Shown: positions 35,624-45,050 of the stretch, in pieces | Layout of the letters: every line of letters begins with the position of its first letter | Position numbering within the stretch: the stretch's first letter is position 1 | Assembly (NCBI GenBank): GCA_023664535.1 | Contig: JAMPFJ010000001.1 | Coordinates: 169,534-233,533, forward strand | Source: Bacteroidales bacterium | Lineage (GTDB): Bacteria > Bacillota > Clostridia > Lachnospirales > Lachnospiraceae | Length of the DNA stretch: 64,000 bases | Direction of reading: 5' to 3' | Notes under the pieces: model-generated | The model's input: only the letters and a program-made list of their open reading frames with translations | The model's database searches: none | What the model was told of the DNA's origin: nothing | Made by a program: the position numbers and the translations under genes

Positions 35624-36777
35624 CAGAAAAGAAAAAGGGGATGAGTATCCGGAAGAAGCTTTTGTTTAGTTATTTTTCCATCGTGGCGCTGATACTGGTA
35701 ACCGGGATTGTAGGGATTTATAATGTTAGAGAGGTATATTATAACAGTAACGAAATTTATGTCAATAATCTGAACTCTGTAGAATATTTAAAATCCATTA
35801 ACCAGAATATCAAAGAGATTGACCAGTGTGTAATCAGTATGATGAGCAGTCTTGATGAGGATTATCATGAGGAATATGTGGAAAGGATTGCCAGTCTCCA
35901 ACAGGATAATCAGGAGTTGATGGAGCAATATGATAAATTAAAGGTGACGGCTTTGGAGAAACGGAGATACAACCAATGCAGGCTCAGTATTTTAACCTTT
36001 GATAAACAGATTGCCGCTATTGTGGAGAAGCTGGACGATAAAGACAAGGAGGCTGCGCTTAACGCCTACGAGCAGGAGCTTATGCCGGTTAAGGCATGTA
36101 CCTATGAGCTGGCGGAGGCGGTAGTGGAGCTTTCCACGGCAAATGCCCGGAGCAGGAATGAAAATAACCGGAGAATCCACCAAAATTTAATTCTGATTAT
36201 CGGGGGAATTATGGGCTTATCCGTAATTGTCGCCGTTGTAATTACCATCGGAATGAGCAATTATTTTACCAACAGGCTGGCGGAAATCCAGCGGCTGGCA
36301 AAGCGTATTTCGGAGTACAATATAGCGGATGATATTCAAAATATGGCGGATGATGAATTTGGACAGACGGTGGAGGCGTTAAACGATTCCCAGTTCATGA
36401 TGCGCGATTTGCTGGAAAAAATAATTGACGAATCCGCCGCCATCAGCGATACCGGAGAGGAGGTATCCTTAGCGGTACGGAAATCCGGTCAGCGGATTGA
36501 ACGGGTAAACATCCAGATGCTAAATTCCGGGGACAAAACGGAGCAGGTGGATGCGACGGTAAAGCAGATATTGGAGAACCGCTCATTGGATTCGGAAACG
36601 GTTAAGCTGCTGAATGCCGTGTTGGAGAAATCCGACCGGGCAAGGGAAAATCTTTCCGAGGCGAGAGCGGAGCTCAGCAGTATTGCCATGTATTTGGAGC
36701 AGATTGCCATAACCTCGGATTATCAGAATGAAATTGCCAACAGCCATAAGGAGCAGGTGCAGAAATTCAAAGTATAA
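35620..36777 (+). CDS. HAMP-domain membrane sensor with 4-helix-bundle ectodomain and no output domain
   Basis: A 385-residue protein. TM1 (about 14-34) is followed by an extracytoplasmic helical bundle of the 4HB_MCP type (about 35-185). TM2 (about 190-212) is followed by a HAMP region (about 212-262) and a ~120-residue helical coiled-coil. The hairpin-tip signature of chemoreceptors is absent, and no kinase or GGDEF domain is attached. ATG 35620 overlaps the lipoprotein stop (ATGA). It may relay binding-protein signals to the EAL protein of the same operon, which is inference. Confidence 0.8.
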   Translation: MTEKKKGMSIRKKLLFSYFSIVALILVTGIVGIYNVREVYYNSNEIYVNNLNSVEYLKSINQNIKEIDQCVISMMSSLDEDYHEEYVERIASLQQDNQELMEQYDKLKVTALEKRRYNQCRLSILTFDKQIAAIVEKLDDKDKEAALNAYEQELMPVKACTYELAEAVVELSTANARSRNENNRRIHQNLILIIGGIMGLSVIVAVVITIGMSNYFTNRLAEIQRLAKRISEYNIADDIQNMADDEFGQTVEALNDSQFMMRDLLEKIIDESAAISDTGEEVSLAVRKSGQRIERVNIQMLNSGDKTEQVDATVKQILENRSLDSETVKLLNAVLEKSDRARENLSEARAELSSIAMYLEQIAITSDYQNEIANSHKEQVQKFKV

Positions 36778-36782
36778 GGGTG

Positions 36783-38357
36783 TTATTCCCGAAGCAATGC
36801 CTTTACCCGGCCGGTAAAGCAGATTACGCCGTAAATGCCAAGAACGGCAATGAGAACCACCACCTCAGGTATGCCGCCGGAAAAGGACAGCAGTTTCCGG
36901 TAGCAGAAGAATGCGGCGGCACCCGTCAGAATAAAGGCGGCGGCGGGGAAAAAGATATCCCGGGAAAAGGACAGGCTTACCGGCACAACGGACTGCAGCT
37001 TGAAAAGGCAGGCAAAGGTTAAGAACAGGTAGCCGGTAAAGAGACCGATGATATAACCGTAAATGCCGATACGGGGAACGGTAAACAGGATAAAGCCCAG
37101 CCGTATTCCGGTGGCGGCTACCGTCAGCATCAGGTTATGGGAGGCGAAGCCGAGACCGTTTAATATGCTGGCAAGATTGGTGGCAAGATAGATAAAAGGG
37201 CAGAGAAAGGAAAGCTGGTACAGATATGTACCGGCTTCTTTGTTTTGGAAAAAACAGCCGCCGATGGAGGGACCGAAGATGTAAAATACCGTGGTAGAAA
37301 AAAGTCCTACCAGCAGGCAGAAATGCAGGCTTTTTTCGCAGAGCCTTTTCAGGTAGCCTGCATTTAGCCGGGAACTGGCAGAGGAAACGGCGGGTAAAAG
37401 CATGGTGGATAAGGAGTTGGTTATCGTAGAGGGGAACATAATAAACGGGAATGCCATTCCGGAAAATACGCCGTAGGTGGCAAGGCTTTTCGTGGAATCA
37501 TGGTAAAAGCTTAACAGTACGGTGGGAATGATAATAGCCTCCATGCTCTGCAGGGCAGTGAGGGTTAAACGGTTGGCGGTAAGGGGAAGGGCATCCCTGA
37601 AAAAAAGAGAGAGGACTTTCTGCCGGCGGATGGGGGAAACGGAAGACCCGTCCTTTCCGGGATAAGCGGCAGGGCGTCTGCGGTTTTTTCTGTCGTGAAT
37701 GTACAGGGCGCCAAGGGAAAAGAGAAAGGAAACAATTTCGCCGATGACGATACCCCGGACAGCAAAGGCAGCGTCATAGCCGCTTTGCACAAAAATATAG
37801 GTGGAGAGAAGATAAAGCCCCAAAACCTTTGCCGTCTGCTCGAGAAAATCGGATATTCCGTGAATACCGGATTTTTCCAGTCCCAGAAAATAGCCGTGAA
37901 TAGCCCCTTTCATCGCCATAAAAGGGATTCCCAGACTGATTACCTTAAGGCAGGCTTCACATTCCGGAGCGTTCAGAATATGCGTGCATAGCCAGCCTGC
38001 ATTGCGGTACATAATAATCGTGATAAGCAGACCGGACAAAAGATTGATGAAAAAACAGGTTTTAAAAAATGCCCTGGCGGTTCCGTAATCCCTGCGGCTG
38101 TTGTATTCGGAAACCAGCTTGGTAAGGGCAAGCTCATTTCCGAAGGTGGTAAAGGAAAATGCCACCATATAGAGCGGGAAGATAAGCTGGTAAATCCCCA
38201 GCTCCTTCGCACCGATTAACCCGGCGAGGAATATTCTATTATAGAATCCGATAATTCTGGTGGCGAATCCGGTAAGGGTCAGAATCAGCGTTCCCTTGAT
38301 GACCAGATTCCGGGAAATCAGAAGTCGGATGCGTTGATAGCGGCTTTTTATGTTCAT
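36783..38357 (-). CDS. SpoVB-like polysaccharide/lipid II-type flippase (MOP superfamily)
   Basis: A 524-residue membrane protein with about 14 helices. The N-terminal GTLILTLTGFATRIIGFYNR and LIGAKELGIYQLIFPLYM match stage V sporulation protein B and related MOP-family exporters, which move lipid-linked cell-wall precursors across the membrane. Whether this copy is sporulation-specific cannot be told from sequence. GGAGG precedes the start at 38357. It converges on the HAMP gene, with only 5 bp between. Confidence 0.85.
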   Translation of the reverse strand: MNIKSRYQRIRLLISRNLVIKGTLILTLTGFATRIIGFYNRIFLAGLIGAKELGIYQLIFPLYMVAFSFTTFGNELALTKLVSEYNSRRDYGTARAFFKTCFFINLLSGLLITIIMYRNAGWLCTHILNAPECEACLKVISLGIPFMAMKGAIHGYFLGLEKSGIHGISDFLEQTAKVLGLYLLSTYIFVQSGYDAAFAVRGIVIGEIVSFLFSLGALYIHDRKNRRRPAAYPGKDGSSVSPIRRQKVLSLFFRDALPLTANRLTLTALQSMEAIIIPTVLLSFYHDSTKSLATYGVFSGMAFPFIMFPSTITNSLSTMLLPAVSSASSRLNAGYLKRLCEKSLHFCLLVGLFSTTVFYIFGPSIGGCFFQNKEAGTYLYQLSFLCPFIYLATNLASILNGLGFASHNLMLTVAATGIRLGFILFTVPRIGIYGYIIGLFTGYLFLTFACLFKLQSVVPVSLSFSRDIFFPAAAFILTGAAAFFCYRKLLSFSGGIPEVVVLIAVLGIYGVICFTGRVKALLRE

Positions 38358-38430
38358 GGAAGAAAACCTCCTGTTTACCCTGCTTTTGCTAATTTATGAC
38401 CTGAATATCCGGAATATGTCTGTTTTGCTC

Positions 38431-38459
38431 TTGACAGCAGGAAAAAACATTGTTATATT
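38431..38459 (+). promoter_or_regulatory. Strong promoter of the isc operon
   Basis: TTGACA (38431-38436), 17-bp spacer, TATATT (38454-38459), the best sigma-A match in the window. Transcription would start within the IscR-like operator. Confidence 0.8.
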
Positions 38460-38468
38460 ATCCCTATA

Positions 38469-38492
38469 ATATCCGACTAAATTAGTGGGAAT
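38469..38492 (+). promoter_or_regulatory. IscR/Rrf2-type operator overlapping the transcription start
   Basis: The core CCGACTAAATTAGTGGG is an imperfect palindrome, preceded by ATAT and followed by AAT. It closely follows the known enterobacterial type-1 IscR pattern (ATA..YYGACT, five A/T-rich bases, AGT..RR). It lies 9 bp after the -10 box and before the regulator gene itself, so autorepression is the natural reading. Confidence 0.7.
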
Positions 38493-38504
38493 TGAGGTGG
38501 TAGA

Positions 38505-38963
38505 ATGAAATTATCGACAAAAGGCAGGTATGGTCTGCGGGCGATGATTGATTTGGCTGATTTTTCGGAGGAAACGCCCCAATCCATTGCCAATATTGCA
38601 GCCAGACAGTCTATTTCAGACAGCTATCTGGAACAGCTGATGGCAAAATTAAAAAAAGCCGGGCTGATTGCCGGTATCCGGGGTTCCCAGGGGGGATATG
38701 TACTGGCAAAGGCCAGCAGGGAGATTAGTGTCGGAGATATTTTAAGGGCATTGGAAGGGGATTTGTCGCCGGTAAACTGTACAGGGCTTAAAGGAGAAAG
38801 CGAATGCTCTGGCAGTAAAACCTGTGTGACCAGAAATGTCTGGAAGCGGATTGACGACAGCATTCAGAGTGCGGTGGATTCCATTTATCTGAATGAACTG
38901 GTAGAGGATAACCGAAGGATGCGGCTTAAGGAGAACTGTCCGAAGACGGACTGTGATTTGTGA
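38505..38963 (+). CDS. iscR: Rrf2-family iron-sulfur regulator IscR
   Basis: A 152-residue regulator with an N-terminal winged helix (MKLSTKGRYGLRAMIDLA, then SYLEQLMAKLKKAGLI and the wing GSQGGYVLA). Three cysteines at residues 92, 101 and 107 are placed as expected for a [2Fe-2S] ligand set. It leads iscS, iscU and mnmA on the same strand and probably represses this operon when its cluster is filled. GAGGTGG sits just before ATG 38505. Confidence 0.92.
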   Translation: MKLSTKGRYGLRAMIDLADFSEETPQSIANIAARQSISDSYLEQLMAKLKKAGLIAGIRGSQGGYVLAKASREISVGDILRALEGDLSPVNCTGLKGESECSGSKTCVTRNVWKRIDDSIQSAVDSIYLNELVEDNRRMRLKENCPKTDCDL

Positions 38964-39010
38964 ATCAGCGTGTAAGCAAAATAGTATATTAGGAAAGAGG
39001 AACAGGAATT

Positions 39011-40198
39011 ATGGAAGAAAAGCGATTTATTTATTTGGACCATGCGGCGACAACCGCAGCAAAACAGGAGGTTGTGGATGCGATGCTTCCTTTTTTTACC
39101 GAAAAATTTGGCAATCCGTCCAGTGTATATACCTTTTCCCAGAAAAATAAAGCGGTGATTACCGAATGCCGGGATGCCATTGCCTCAAGCATTGGTGCGA
39201 AAAGTAATGAAATCTATTTTACCGCTGGGGGTTCAGAGTCTGATAACTGGGCATTGAAGGCGACGGCGGAGGCTTATGCCCAAAAGGGAAAGCATATCAT
39301 TACGACAAAAATTGAACATCATGCCATTTTGCATACTGCCCAGTATCTGGAAAAGAAAGGATTTGATGTAACCTATTTGGACGTGGACGAAAACGGTGTG
39401 GTAAAGCTTGAACAGTTAAAGGCGGCAATCCGTCCAGATACGATTCTGATTTCCGTTATGTTTGCCAACAATGAAATCGGAACGATTCAGCCGATAAAGG
39501 AAATCGGGGAAATTGCAAAGGAGCACGGCATTTTGTTTCACACCGATGCGGTTCAGGCGTATGGGCAGGTGCCCATTGATGTGGACGAATACCATATTGA
39601 TATGTTAAGCGCCAGTGGACATAAACTGAACGGACCGAAAGGAATAGGATTTTTATATATCCGGAAAGGGCTTAAGCTGAAGAATCTTATCCACGGAGGG
39701 GGACAGGAACGCTCCCGCCGTGCGGGGACGGAAAATGTAACCGGAATCGTAGGGCTTGCCAAAGCGGTGGAGCTTGCCCTGGCGACAATGGAGGAGCGGC
39801 AGGAAAAGGAAACCGCTATGCGGGACCATTTAATTGAGCGTATTTTGGCGGAGGTACCTTATGCCCGGCTGAACGGGCACAGGACAAAACGCCTCCCGAA
39901 TAATGTGAATATCAGCTTCCAGTTTATTGAGGGAGAATCCCTGCTGATTATGCTGGACATGGCAGGAATCTGCGCCTCCTCCGGCTCAGCGTGCACCTCC
40001 GGCTCACTGGACCCCTCCCATGTATTGCTGGCTATCGGGCTTCCCCATGAAATTGCCCACGGCTCACTGCGGATGACCCTCGGGGATGAAAATACAATGG
40101 AAGAAATGGATTATGTAGTGGATAATATTAAGGAGATTGTCAAAAAGCTTCGCGATATGTCGCCGCTTTATGAGGATTTTATGAAGAATAACCAATAG
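39011..40198 (+). CDS. iscS: Cysteine desulfurase IscS/NifS
   Basis: A 395-residue PLP enzyme that removes sulfur from cysteine and passes it to IscU and MnmA. The PLP Lys is in SASGHKLNGPKG, the cofactor-binding His in EHHAILHT, and the persulfide Cys in ASSGSACTSGS. AGGAAAGAGG lies upstream of ATG 39011. The position between iscR and iscU and before mnmA suggests one dedicated sulfur source for both cluster assembly and tRNA thiolation. Confidence 0.95.
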   Translation: MEEKRFIYLDHAATTAAKQEVVDAMLPFFTEKFGNPSSVYTFSQKNKAVITECRDAIASSIGAKSNEIYFTAGGSESDNWALKATAEAYAQKGKHIITTKIEHHAILHTAQYLEKKGFDVTYLDVDENGVVKLEQLKAAIRPDTILISVMFANNEIGTIQPIKEIGEIAKEHGILFHTDAVQAYGQVPIDVDEYHIDMLSASGHKLNGPKGIGFLYIRKGLKLKNLIHGGGQERSRRAGTENVTGIVGLAKAVELALATMEERQEKETAMRDHLIERILAEVPYARLNGHRTKRLPNNVNISFQFIEGESLLIMLDMAGICASSGSACTSGSLDPSHVLLAIGLPHEIAHGSLRMTLGDENTMEEMDYVVDNIKEIVKKLRDMSPLYEDFMKNNQ

Positions 40199-40221
40199 CT
40201 TACAGGAAGGAGAAAAGGGAA

Positions 40222-40659
40222 ATGTATAGTGAAAAAGTAATGGACCATTTTACCAATCCAAGAAATATGGGTGAGATTGAAAACGCAAGCGGCGTCGGTA
40301 CGGTGGGAAATGCCAAATGTGGAGATATCATGCGCATTTATTTTGATATTGACGCAAATCAGGTTATCCGGGACGTGAAATTTAAGACCTTTGGATGCGG
40401 TGCGGCGGTGGCAACCAGCTCCATGGCAACGGAGCTGGTCAAGGGAAAAACGATTTACGAGGCGCTGGAGGTAACGAATAAAGCGGTTATGGAGGCGCTT
40501 GACGGACTTCCTCCGGTAAAGGTACACTGTTCTTTATTGGCAGAGGAAGCGATTCATGCGGCGTTATGGGATTATTGCGAGAAAAACGGGATTACGATAG
40601 ACGGGCTTAACAAACCGAAGAATGATATCAGCGAGGGTGAAGAAGAGGAAGAATATTAG
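40222..40659 (+). CDS. iscU: Iron-sulfur cluster scaffold IscU/NifU N-terminal type
   Basis: A 145-residue scaffold protein on which [2Fe-2S] clusters are built. The three ligand cysteines are in NAKCGDIM, KTFGCGAA and VHCSLLAEEAI, and the Asp next to the first Cys is kept. The C-terminus is short and acidic (about 10 Glu-rich residues). GGAAGGAG precedes ATG 40222. Confidence 0.94.
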   Translation: MYSEKVMDHFTNPRNMGEIENASGVGTVGNAKCGDIMRIYFDIDANQVIRDVKFKTFGCGAAVATSSMATELVKGKTIYEALEVTNKAVMEALDGLPPVKVHCSLLAEEAIHAALWDYCEKNGITIDGLNKPKNDISEGEEEEEY

Positions 40660-40719
40660 GTTTTTTGCCGGCCGGCATACGGATAATCAATTTGGCAAAG
40701 CCAAAACGGAGGACAGGGC

Positions 40720-41802
40720 ATGAAGAAAAAGGTTGCGGTTGGCATGTCGGGAGGAGTGGATTCCTCTGTGGCGGCCTATCTGTTGAAGGAACAGGGATTT
40801 GATGTGATTGGAGTCACCATGCAAATCTGGCAGGATGAAGATGCAGATAAGATGGCGGAAAACGGGGGATGCTGCGGACTTTCCGCCGTGGAGGACGCCG
40901 GACGAGTGGCGGGTATGCTGGATATTCCCTATTATGTTCTGAATTTTAAGCGGGAGTTTAAACGGCATGTTATCGATTACTTTATGGATGAGTACATGCA
41001 TGCGAGGACACCGAATCCCTGTATCGCCTGTAACCGGTATGTAAAATGGGAGGCGCTGTTAAACCGTGCCACGGAGCTGGGCTGCGATTATATTGCCACA
41101 GGACATTATGCCAGAATAAGCAGGCTTCCCGGCGGAAGATTTGCGCTAAGGAAATCGGCGGCAGACCGTAAGGACCAGACCTATGCGCTGTATAGCCTTA
41201 CCCAGGAGCAGCTGTCGAGAACCCTGATGCCGGTGGGGGAATATGAGAAAAAAGAAATCCGGCAGATAGCACAAAAGCTGGGGCTGTCCGTAGCCGGTAA
41301 GCCGGACAGCCAGGAAATCTGCTTTATTCCGGATAATGATTATGCGGGTTATATTGAACGGGAGTCGGGAAAAACCTTTGCAGAGGGTAATTTTGTCGAT
41401 GTAAAAGGAAACATACTGGGACGGCATAAAGGAATCATCCACTATACGATTGGGCAGAGGAAAGGACTGGGGCTTTCTCTGGGAGCGCCGGTATTTGTAC
41501 TGGAAATCCGTCCTGATACCAATGAAGTGGTTATCGGTACCAATGAGGATACCTTTCATGACAGACTGCTGGCAGGGCAGCCGAGCTGGATGTCCATACC
41601 GGAGCTTACCGGGGAAAAGAAGGTAACGGCGAAAATCCGTTATTCCCATAAAGGAGCGCCCTGTATTATCCGGATGGCGGGAAAGGATAGCGTGGAATGC
41701 CGGTTTGCGGAGCCTGTCCGGGCGATTACCCCGGGACAGGCTGTGGTATTCTATGAAGAAGATATTGTTGTGGGCGGGGCGGTCATTTCCCATTCCGGTT
41801 AA
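40720..41802 (+). CDS. mnmA: tRNA 2-thiouridine(34) synthase MnmA
   Basis: A 360-residue tRNA thiolase acting on U34 of Lys, Glu and Gln tRNAs. The PP-loop is [12 protein letters not shown], the first catalytic Cys lies in [18 protein letters not shown] and the second in SQEICFIPD. An extra GGCCG segment near residue 50 is seen in clostridial members. GGAGGACAGG precedes the start. Grouping with iscS fits its need for persulfide. Confidence 0.95.
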   Translation: MKKKVAVGMSGGVDSSVAAYLLKEQGFDVIGVTMQIWQDEDADKMAENGGCCGLSAVEDAGRVAGMLDIPYYVLNFKREFKRHVIDYFMDEYMHARTPNPCIACNRYVKWEALLNRATELGCDYIATGHYARISRLPGGRFALRKSAADRKDQTYALYSLTQEQLSRTLMPVGEYEKKEIRQIAQKLGLSVAGKPDSQEICFIPDNDYAGYIERESGKTFAEGNFVDVKGNILGRHKGIIHYTIGQRKGLGLSLGAPVFVLEIRPDTNEVVIGTNEDTFHDRLLAGQPSWMSIPELTGEKKVTAKIRYSHKGAPCIIRMAGKDSVECRFAEPVRAITPGQAVVFYEEDIVVGGAVISHSG

Positions 41803-41920
41803 AAACAGAAATATACATTTTTAGCATAAGGTGTTTTATTTTTTGGGAAATTATTGTATAATAATAAGAATGAATTGTTTTGCAGCATGAAAACGGATAA
41901 AGAAAAATGGAGGATTGGTT

Positions 41921-43840
41921 ATGGGGAACAAAAGGAAGAGTATAGGGTATTTTCAGGGAATGATACTTTTTAGCCTGCTGCTTGCGGCGTGCTTTGCGTT
42001 ACCGGCACAGGCGCAGGGGGTAGAGGATGCCCTGCCATTTACAGAGGAAAGCGCATTTGTCATTGATGCACAGACGGGAATTATTACCGGGTATAATGAG
42101 AATCCGGAGGAACCGGCGGAAGAAGTGATTATCCCGGCGGCAGTCGGGGGCGTTGCGGTAAAGGGACTTTCGGGAACCTTCAAGGATAAGGTGAATATTA
42201 AACGGGTTATTGTACCGGATACAATAACAACCCTTGGCGACGATACCTTTAACGGCTGTACCGCTCTTAGTGCAGTGTGCGTTTACCATCCGGAAACCGG
42301 AGAAACAAAAGAGGAATTGGAGAGTAAACTGGAAAACGAGTGGGAGAGCGTTCAATGGAACAGGTATATTGTGTCCGGCGACGGGGAAAACCAGACGTTT
42401 TATGCAGTTACCAGTAAAGGAAATTGTGTGATTATTCCTGCGGGAGTACAGACTATTGGAGAGCGTGTGTTTAATTCCTGCGGCTTTTGCAGCTTTGACG
42501 TTATGGAGGGAAACACGTTTTTTAAGGACAGCAATGAAAGCGGGGTAAATCTGGAAGAGGGTGTCGGAGCGTGCCTGATGTCCGCTGACGGAAAGAAGCT
42601 TTACCGGCTGGCTTCCGGCTTTCGGGATTACCAGAATAGCCTGGAGTACTCTCTGCCGGAGGGGATAGAGGAAATATATCCCTATGCTATACACAAATCC
42701 GGTTTGCAGAGGGTAGAGGTTCCCACCACGGTAACCCAGATAGACGAATATGCATTTTATGAAAGCGGGCTTTTGGGGATTACCTTTGCGGAGGAATCCC
42801 ATGTAGCGAAAATCGGCGCATGGGCATTTGCCTATAATGCGAATCTGGATATTATTCTGCCGCCGTCGGTTACCTCCATTGAAAGCTACTGTTTTGCCTA
42901 TATTACAAACCGGACTCCGGATATTTCCAAGACGAAGATAACAACGCTTCCGGCGTACACCTTTGAGGGATGCCCGAATCTGCATACGATTACGATGCCG
43001 GCTACGCTGTTAAGCATCGAGGCATATGCTTTTGCCGGAAATGCGAATCTGAACGAAGTAATCTTTTTAGGAGACAGACTGGAAAAAATCGGAACCGGTG
43101 CTTTCAAGGACTGCCAGAACATGCATGTCATTGACATTCCGGAGGGCGTGACCGCCATTGAAAACGATACCTTTTCCGGATGCCAGAACTTAAATACGGT
43201 TAAGCTGCCGGATTCCTTAAAGACGATTGGCGATAACGCTTTTTCAAACTGCCAGAATATCCATGAAATGGTTATTCCGCCAAATGTGAATTATATTTCT
43301 AATTCTACGTTCAGCGGAGTTGCGCCGGAGAGATTAAAGGGAATAGATACCTCCAAAAATCCTTATGCCCAGACAAGGGTAAAAAAAGAGCTGCCCAAAA
43401 AGGGAGAAAAATTTACTGTCGGCGTGCTGACCTATCAGATTACCAAGTCCCATAAGACAAAAGGGACGGTTACCGTGTTGAAGCCGAAGAACCGGAAGCA
43501 GAAGAAAATCACGATTCCGGCAAAGGTAAATATCAACGGATATAATTTTAACGTGACGGCAGTTTCCAATAAGGCGTTTAAAGCAAATAAAAAGTTAAAG
43601 ACGGTGGTAATCGGTGCCAATGTAAAGACCATTGGGAAAGAGGCATTCCTTAATTGTAAGGTGTTAAAGAAAATTACTGTTTCGTCAAAGAAGATTACCA
43701 AGGTAAACAAGAATGCCTTTAAGGGAATCAACCGGAAAGCAAAAATTAAGCTTCCGAAGATGAGTAATAAGAAATTTAAGAAATATAAAAAGAAATTCCT
43801 GAATAAAGGGCAGGCGGCAACAGTCAAAATAACCAAATAA
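41921..43840 (+). CDS. Secreted BspA-type leucine-rich-repeat protein
   Basis: A 639-residue protein with a signal peptide (hydrophobic residues about 13-30, cleavage likely after PAQAQ). Many LRR_5-type repeats follow (pattern like TIGDNAFSNCQNIHEMVIP), in two groups at about residues 60-460 and 520-610. The C-terminal ~100 residues are very lysine-rich (MSNKKFKKYKKKF). No sortase motif or anchor helix is visible, so the basic tail may hold it on the wall by charge. ATG 41921 follows GGAGG; TATAAT at 41857 could be its -10 box. Function: probably surface binding or adhesion. Confidence 0.87.
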   Translation: MGNKRKSIGYFQGMILFSLLLAACFALPAQAQGVEDALPFTEESAFVIDAQTGIITGYNENPEEPAEEVIIPAAVGGVAVKGLSGTFKDKVNIKRVIVPDTITTLGDDTFNGCTALSAVCVYHPETGETKEELESKLENEWESVQWNRYIVSGDGENQTFYAVTSKGNCVIIPAGVQTIGERVFNSCGFCSFDVMEGNTFFKDSNESGVNLEEGVGACLMSADGKKLYRLASGFRDYQNSLEYSLPEGIEEIYPYAIHKSGLQRVEVPTTVTQIDEYAFYESGLLGITFAEESHVAKIGAWAFAYNANLDIILPPSVTSIESYCFAYITNRTPDISKTKITTLPAYTFEGCPNLHTITMPATLLSIEAYAFAGNANLNEVIFLGDRLEKIGTGAFKDCQNMHVIDIPEGVTAIENDTFSGCQNLNTVKLPDSLKTIGDNAFSNCQNIHEMVIPPNVNYISNSTFSGVAPERLKGIDTSKNPYAQTRVKKELPKKGEKFTVGVLTYQITKSHKTKGTVTVLKPKNRKQKKITIPAKVNINGYNFNVTAVSNKAFKANKKLKTVVIGANVKTIGKEAFLNCKVLKKITVSSKKITKVNKNAFKGINRKAKIKLPKMSNKKFKKYKKKFLNKGQAATVKITK

Positions 43841-43879
43841 TGCAGTCCGCCAAAACAGTAAAATAAAAGGGTGGCACAT

Positions 43880-44782
43880 ATGTATACACAAAATATTTTA
43901 GATTTAATCGGAAATACTCCGCTAATCAGCCTTAAGCCGACGACCGGACTGAATATTTTCGCCAAAGCGGAATTTTTAAATCCCGGTGGCTCCATTAAGG
44001 ACAGAATTGCGAAAAACATGCTGGAAACGGCGGAACGTGAGGGAAAGCTTAAACCGGGGATGACGATTATTGAGCCGACCTCCGGCAATACCGGAATCGG
44101 TCTTGCACTTTGCGGAATCCGGATGGGATATCCGGTGATTATCGTAATGCCGGAGAATATGAGCGAAGAGCGGAAGAAGATTATCCGGGCATTGGGAGCC
44201 GAGCTGGTGTTAACCCCGCCGGAATTGTCTATCGGCGGAAGTGTGGATAAGGCGGAGGAAATCTGTAAAAGCAGTGATAACTATTTTATGCCGCAGCAGT
44301 TTGAAAATCCTGCCAATCCGGATATTCATTACCGGACCACCGGACCGGAAATCTGGGAACAGATTGGCGGCAGGGTCGACATTTATGTTTCCGGGATTGG
44401 AAGCGGCGGAACCTTGCAGGGGGTGGCAAGGTTTCTGCGGGAGAAAAATCCGGAATGCCGGATTGTGGCAGTCGAGCCGAAGAATGTTTCCGCCCTGTTA
44501 GGGCACGAGCCGGGACTGCATCAGATTCAGGGAATCGGCGACGGCTTTGTTCCCGATGTTTTGGACGTATCCATGATTGACGACATTATCGAGGTGACGG
44601 ACGAGGATGCCATCGGCACGGCGAGAGAGCTGGCAAGGGTGCAGGGACTGCTTTGCGGAACCAGCTCCGGCGCAAATGTGTGGGCGGCAAAACGGATGGC
44701 GGAGAAATATGGAAAAGACAAGGTTATCGCTACGATTCTTGCCGACCGGGTGGAGCGCTATTTCAGCACCAGCCTGATTTGA
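43880..44782 (+). CDS. cysK: Cysteine synthase (O-acetylserine sulfhydrylase)
   Basis: A 300-residue PLP enzyme making cysteine from O-acetylserine and sulfide. It has the standard start ILDLIGNTPLI, the PLP Lys in NPGGSIKDRIA, the substrate loop EPTSGNTGIGLA, and the phosphate loop GIGSGGTLQG. ATG 43880 follows AAAGGGTGG. A palindromic mobile element begins only 24 bp after its stop, so the original terminator may have been displaced. Confidence 0.94.
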   Translation: MYTQNILDLIGNTPLISLKPTTGLNIFAKAEFLNPGGSIKDRIAKNMLETAEREGKLKPGMTIIEPTSGNTGIGLALCGIRMGYPVIIVMPENMSEERKKIIRALGAELVLTPPELSIGGSVDKAEEICKSSDNYFMPQQFENPANPDIHYRTTGPEIWEQIGGRVDIYVSGIGSGGTLQGVARFLREKNPECRIVAVEPKNVSALLGHEPGLHQIQGIGDGFVPDVLDVSMIDDIIEVTDEDAIGTARELARVQGLLCGTSSGANVWAAKRMAEKYGKDKVIATILADRVERYFSTSLI

Positions 44783-44806
44783 GACGGAATTATGGGATAG
44801 ACCATA

Positions 44807-45015
44807 TAGGCAATTGCGAAACTTAAGTTTTTCAGACATCCGTTGTACAATATCGACAAATCAACGCAGGTACACTTTCGTTGCTTGTCGCACGTAATGG
44901 TACATAAGGTGCCAAAATACGGCACCTAAGTACCAACGGCTCCAAAGCACCTGCTTATGATATTTGTCTACATTGCACAACTGGATTTTGAAAATAGAGA
45001 GTTTCGCAATTACCT
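44807..45015 (+). mobile_element. Palindromic MITE-like element, copy 1 (short form)
   Basis: A 209-bp non-coding element. Terminal inverted repeats are AATTGCGAAACT at the left and AGTTTCGCAATT at the right. It is flanked by GGGATAGACCATA (44794-44806) and GGGATAGACATA (45016-45027), an imperfect target duplication. The centre carries an apical hairpin, AAGGTGCC and GGCACCTT-like arms around AAAATAC, shared with the other three copies. A second arm pair, GCAGGT/ACCTGC, is also present. Orientation is arbitrary. Confidence 0.85.
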
Positions 45016-45050
45016 GGGATAGACATAAAGTGAAAGGATTGATGGTAGAA

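Noticed and set aside
40668..40680. TGCCGGCCGGCA palindrome after iscU considered as a terminator
   Set aside because: Only 12 bp without a loop and no downstream T-tract; mnmA most likely continues the transcript.
42000..42985. Antisense ORF of 328 codons opposite the LRR gene
   Set aside because: Basic/aromatic composition typical of antisense shadow; sense strand has signal peptide and regular LRR repeats.
44807..45015. Intergenic palindromes considered as ordinary terminators or as riboswitches
   Set aside because: They are over 200 bp, repeated four times, lack U-tracts and carry flanking direct repeats, which fits mobile elements better.
44964..45050. N-terminal extension of the CobW ORF
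   Set aside because: Translated from mobile element copy 1; family start and motif spacing fit ATG 45051 or 45042.
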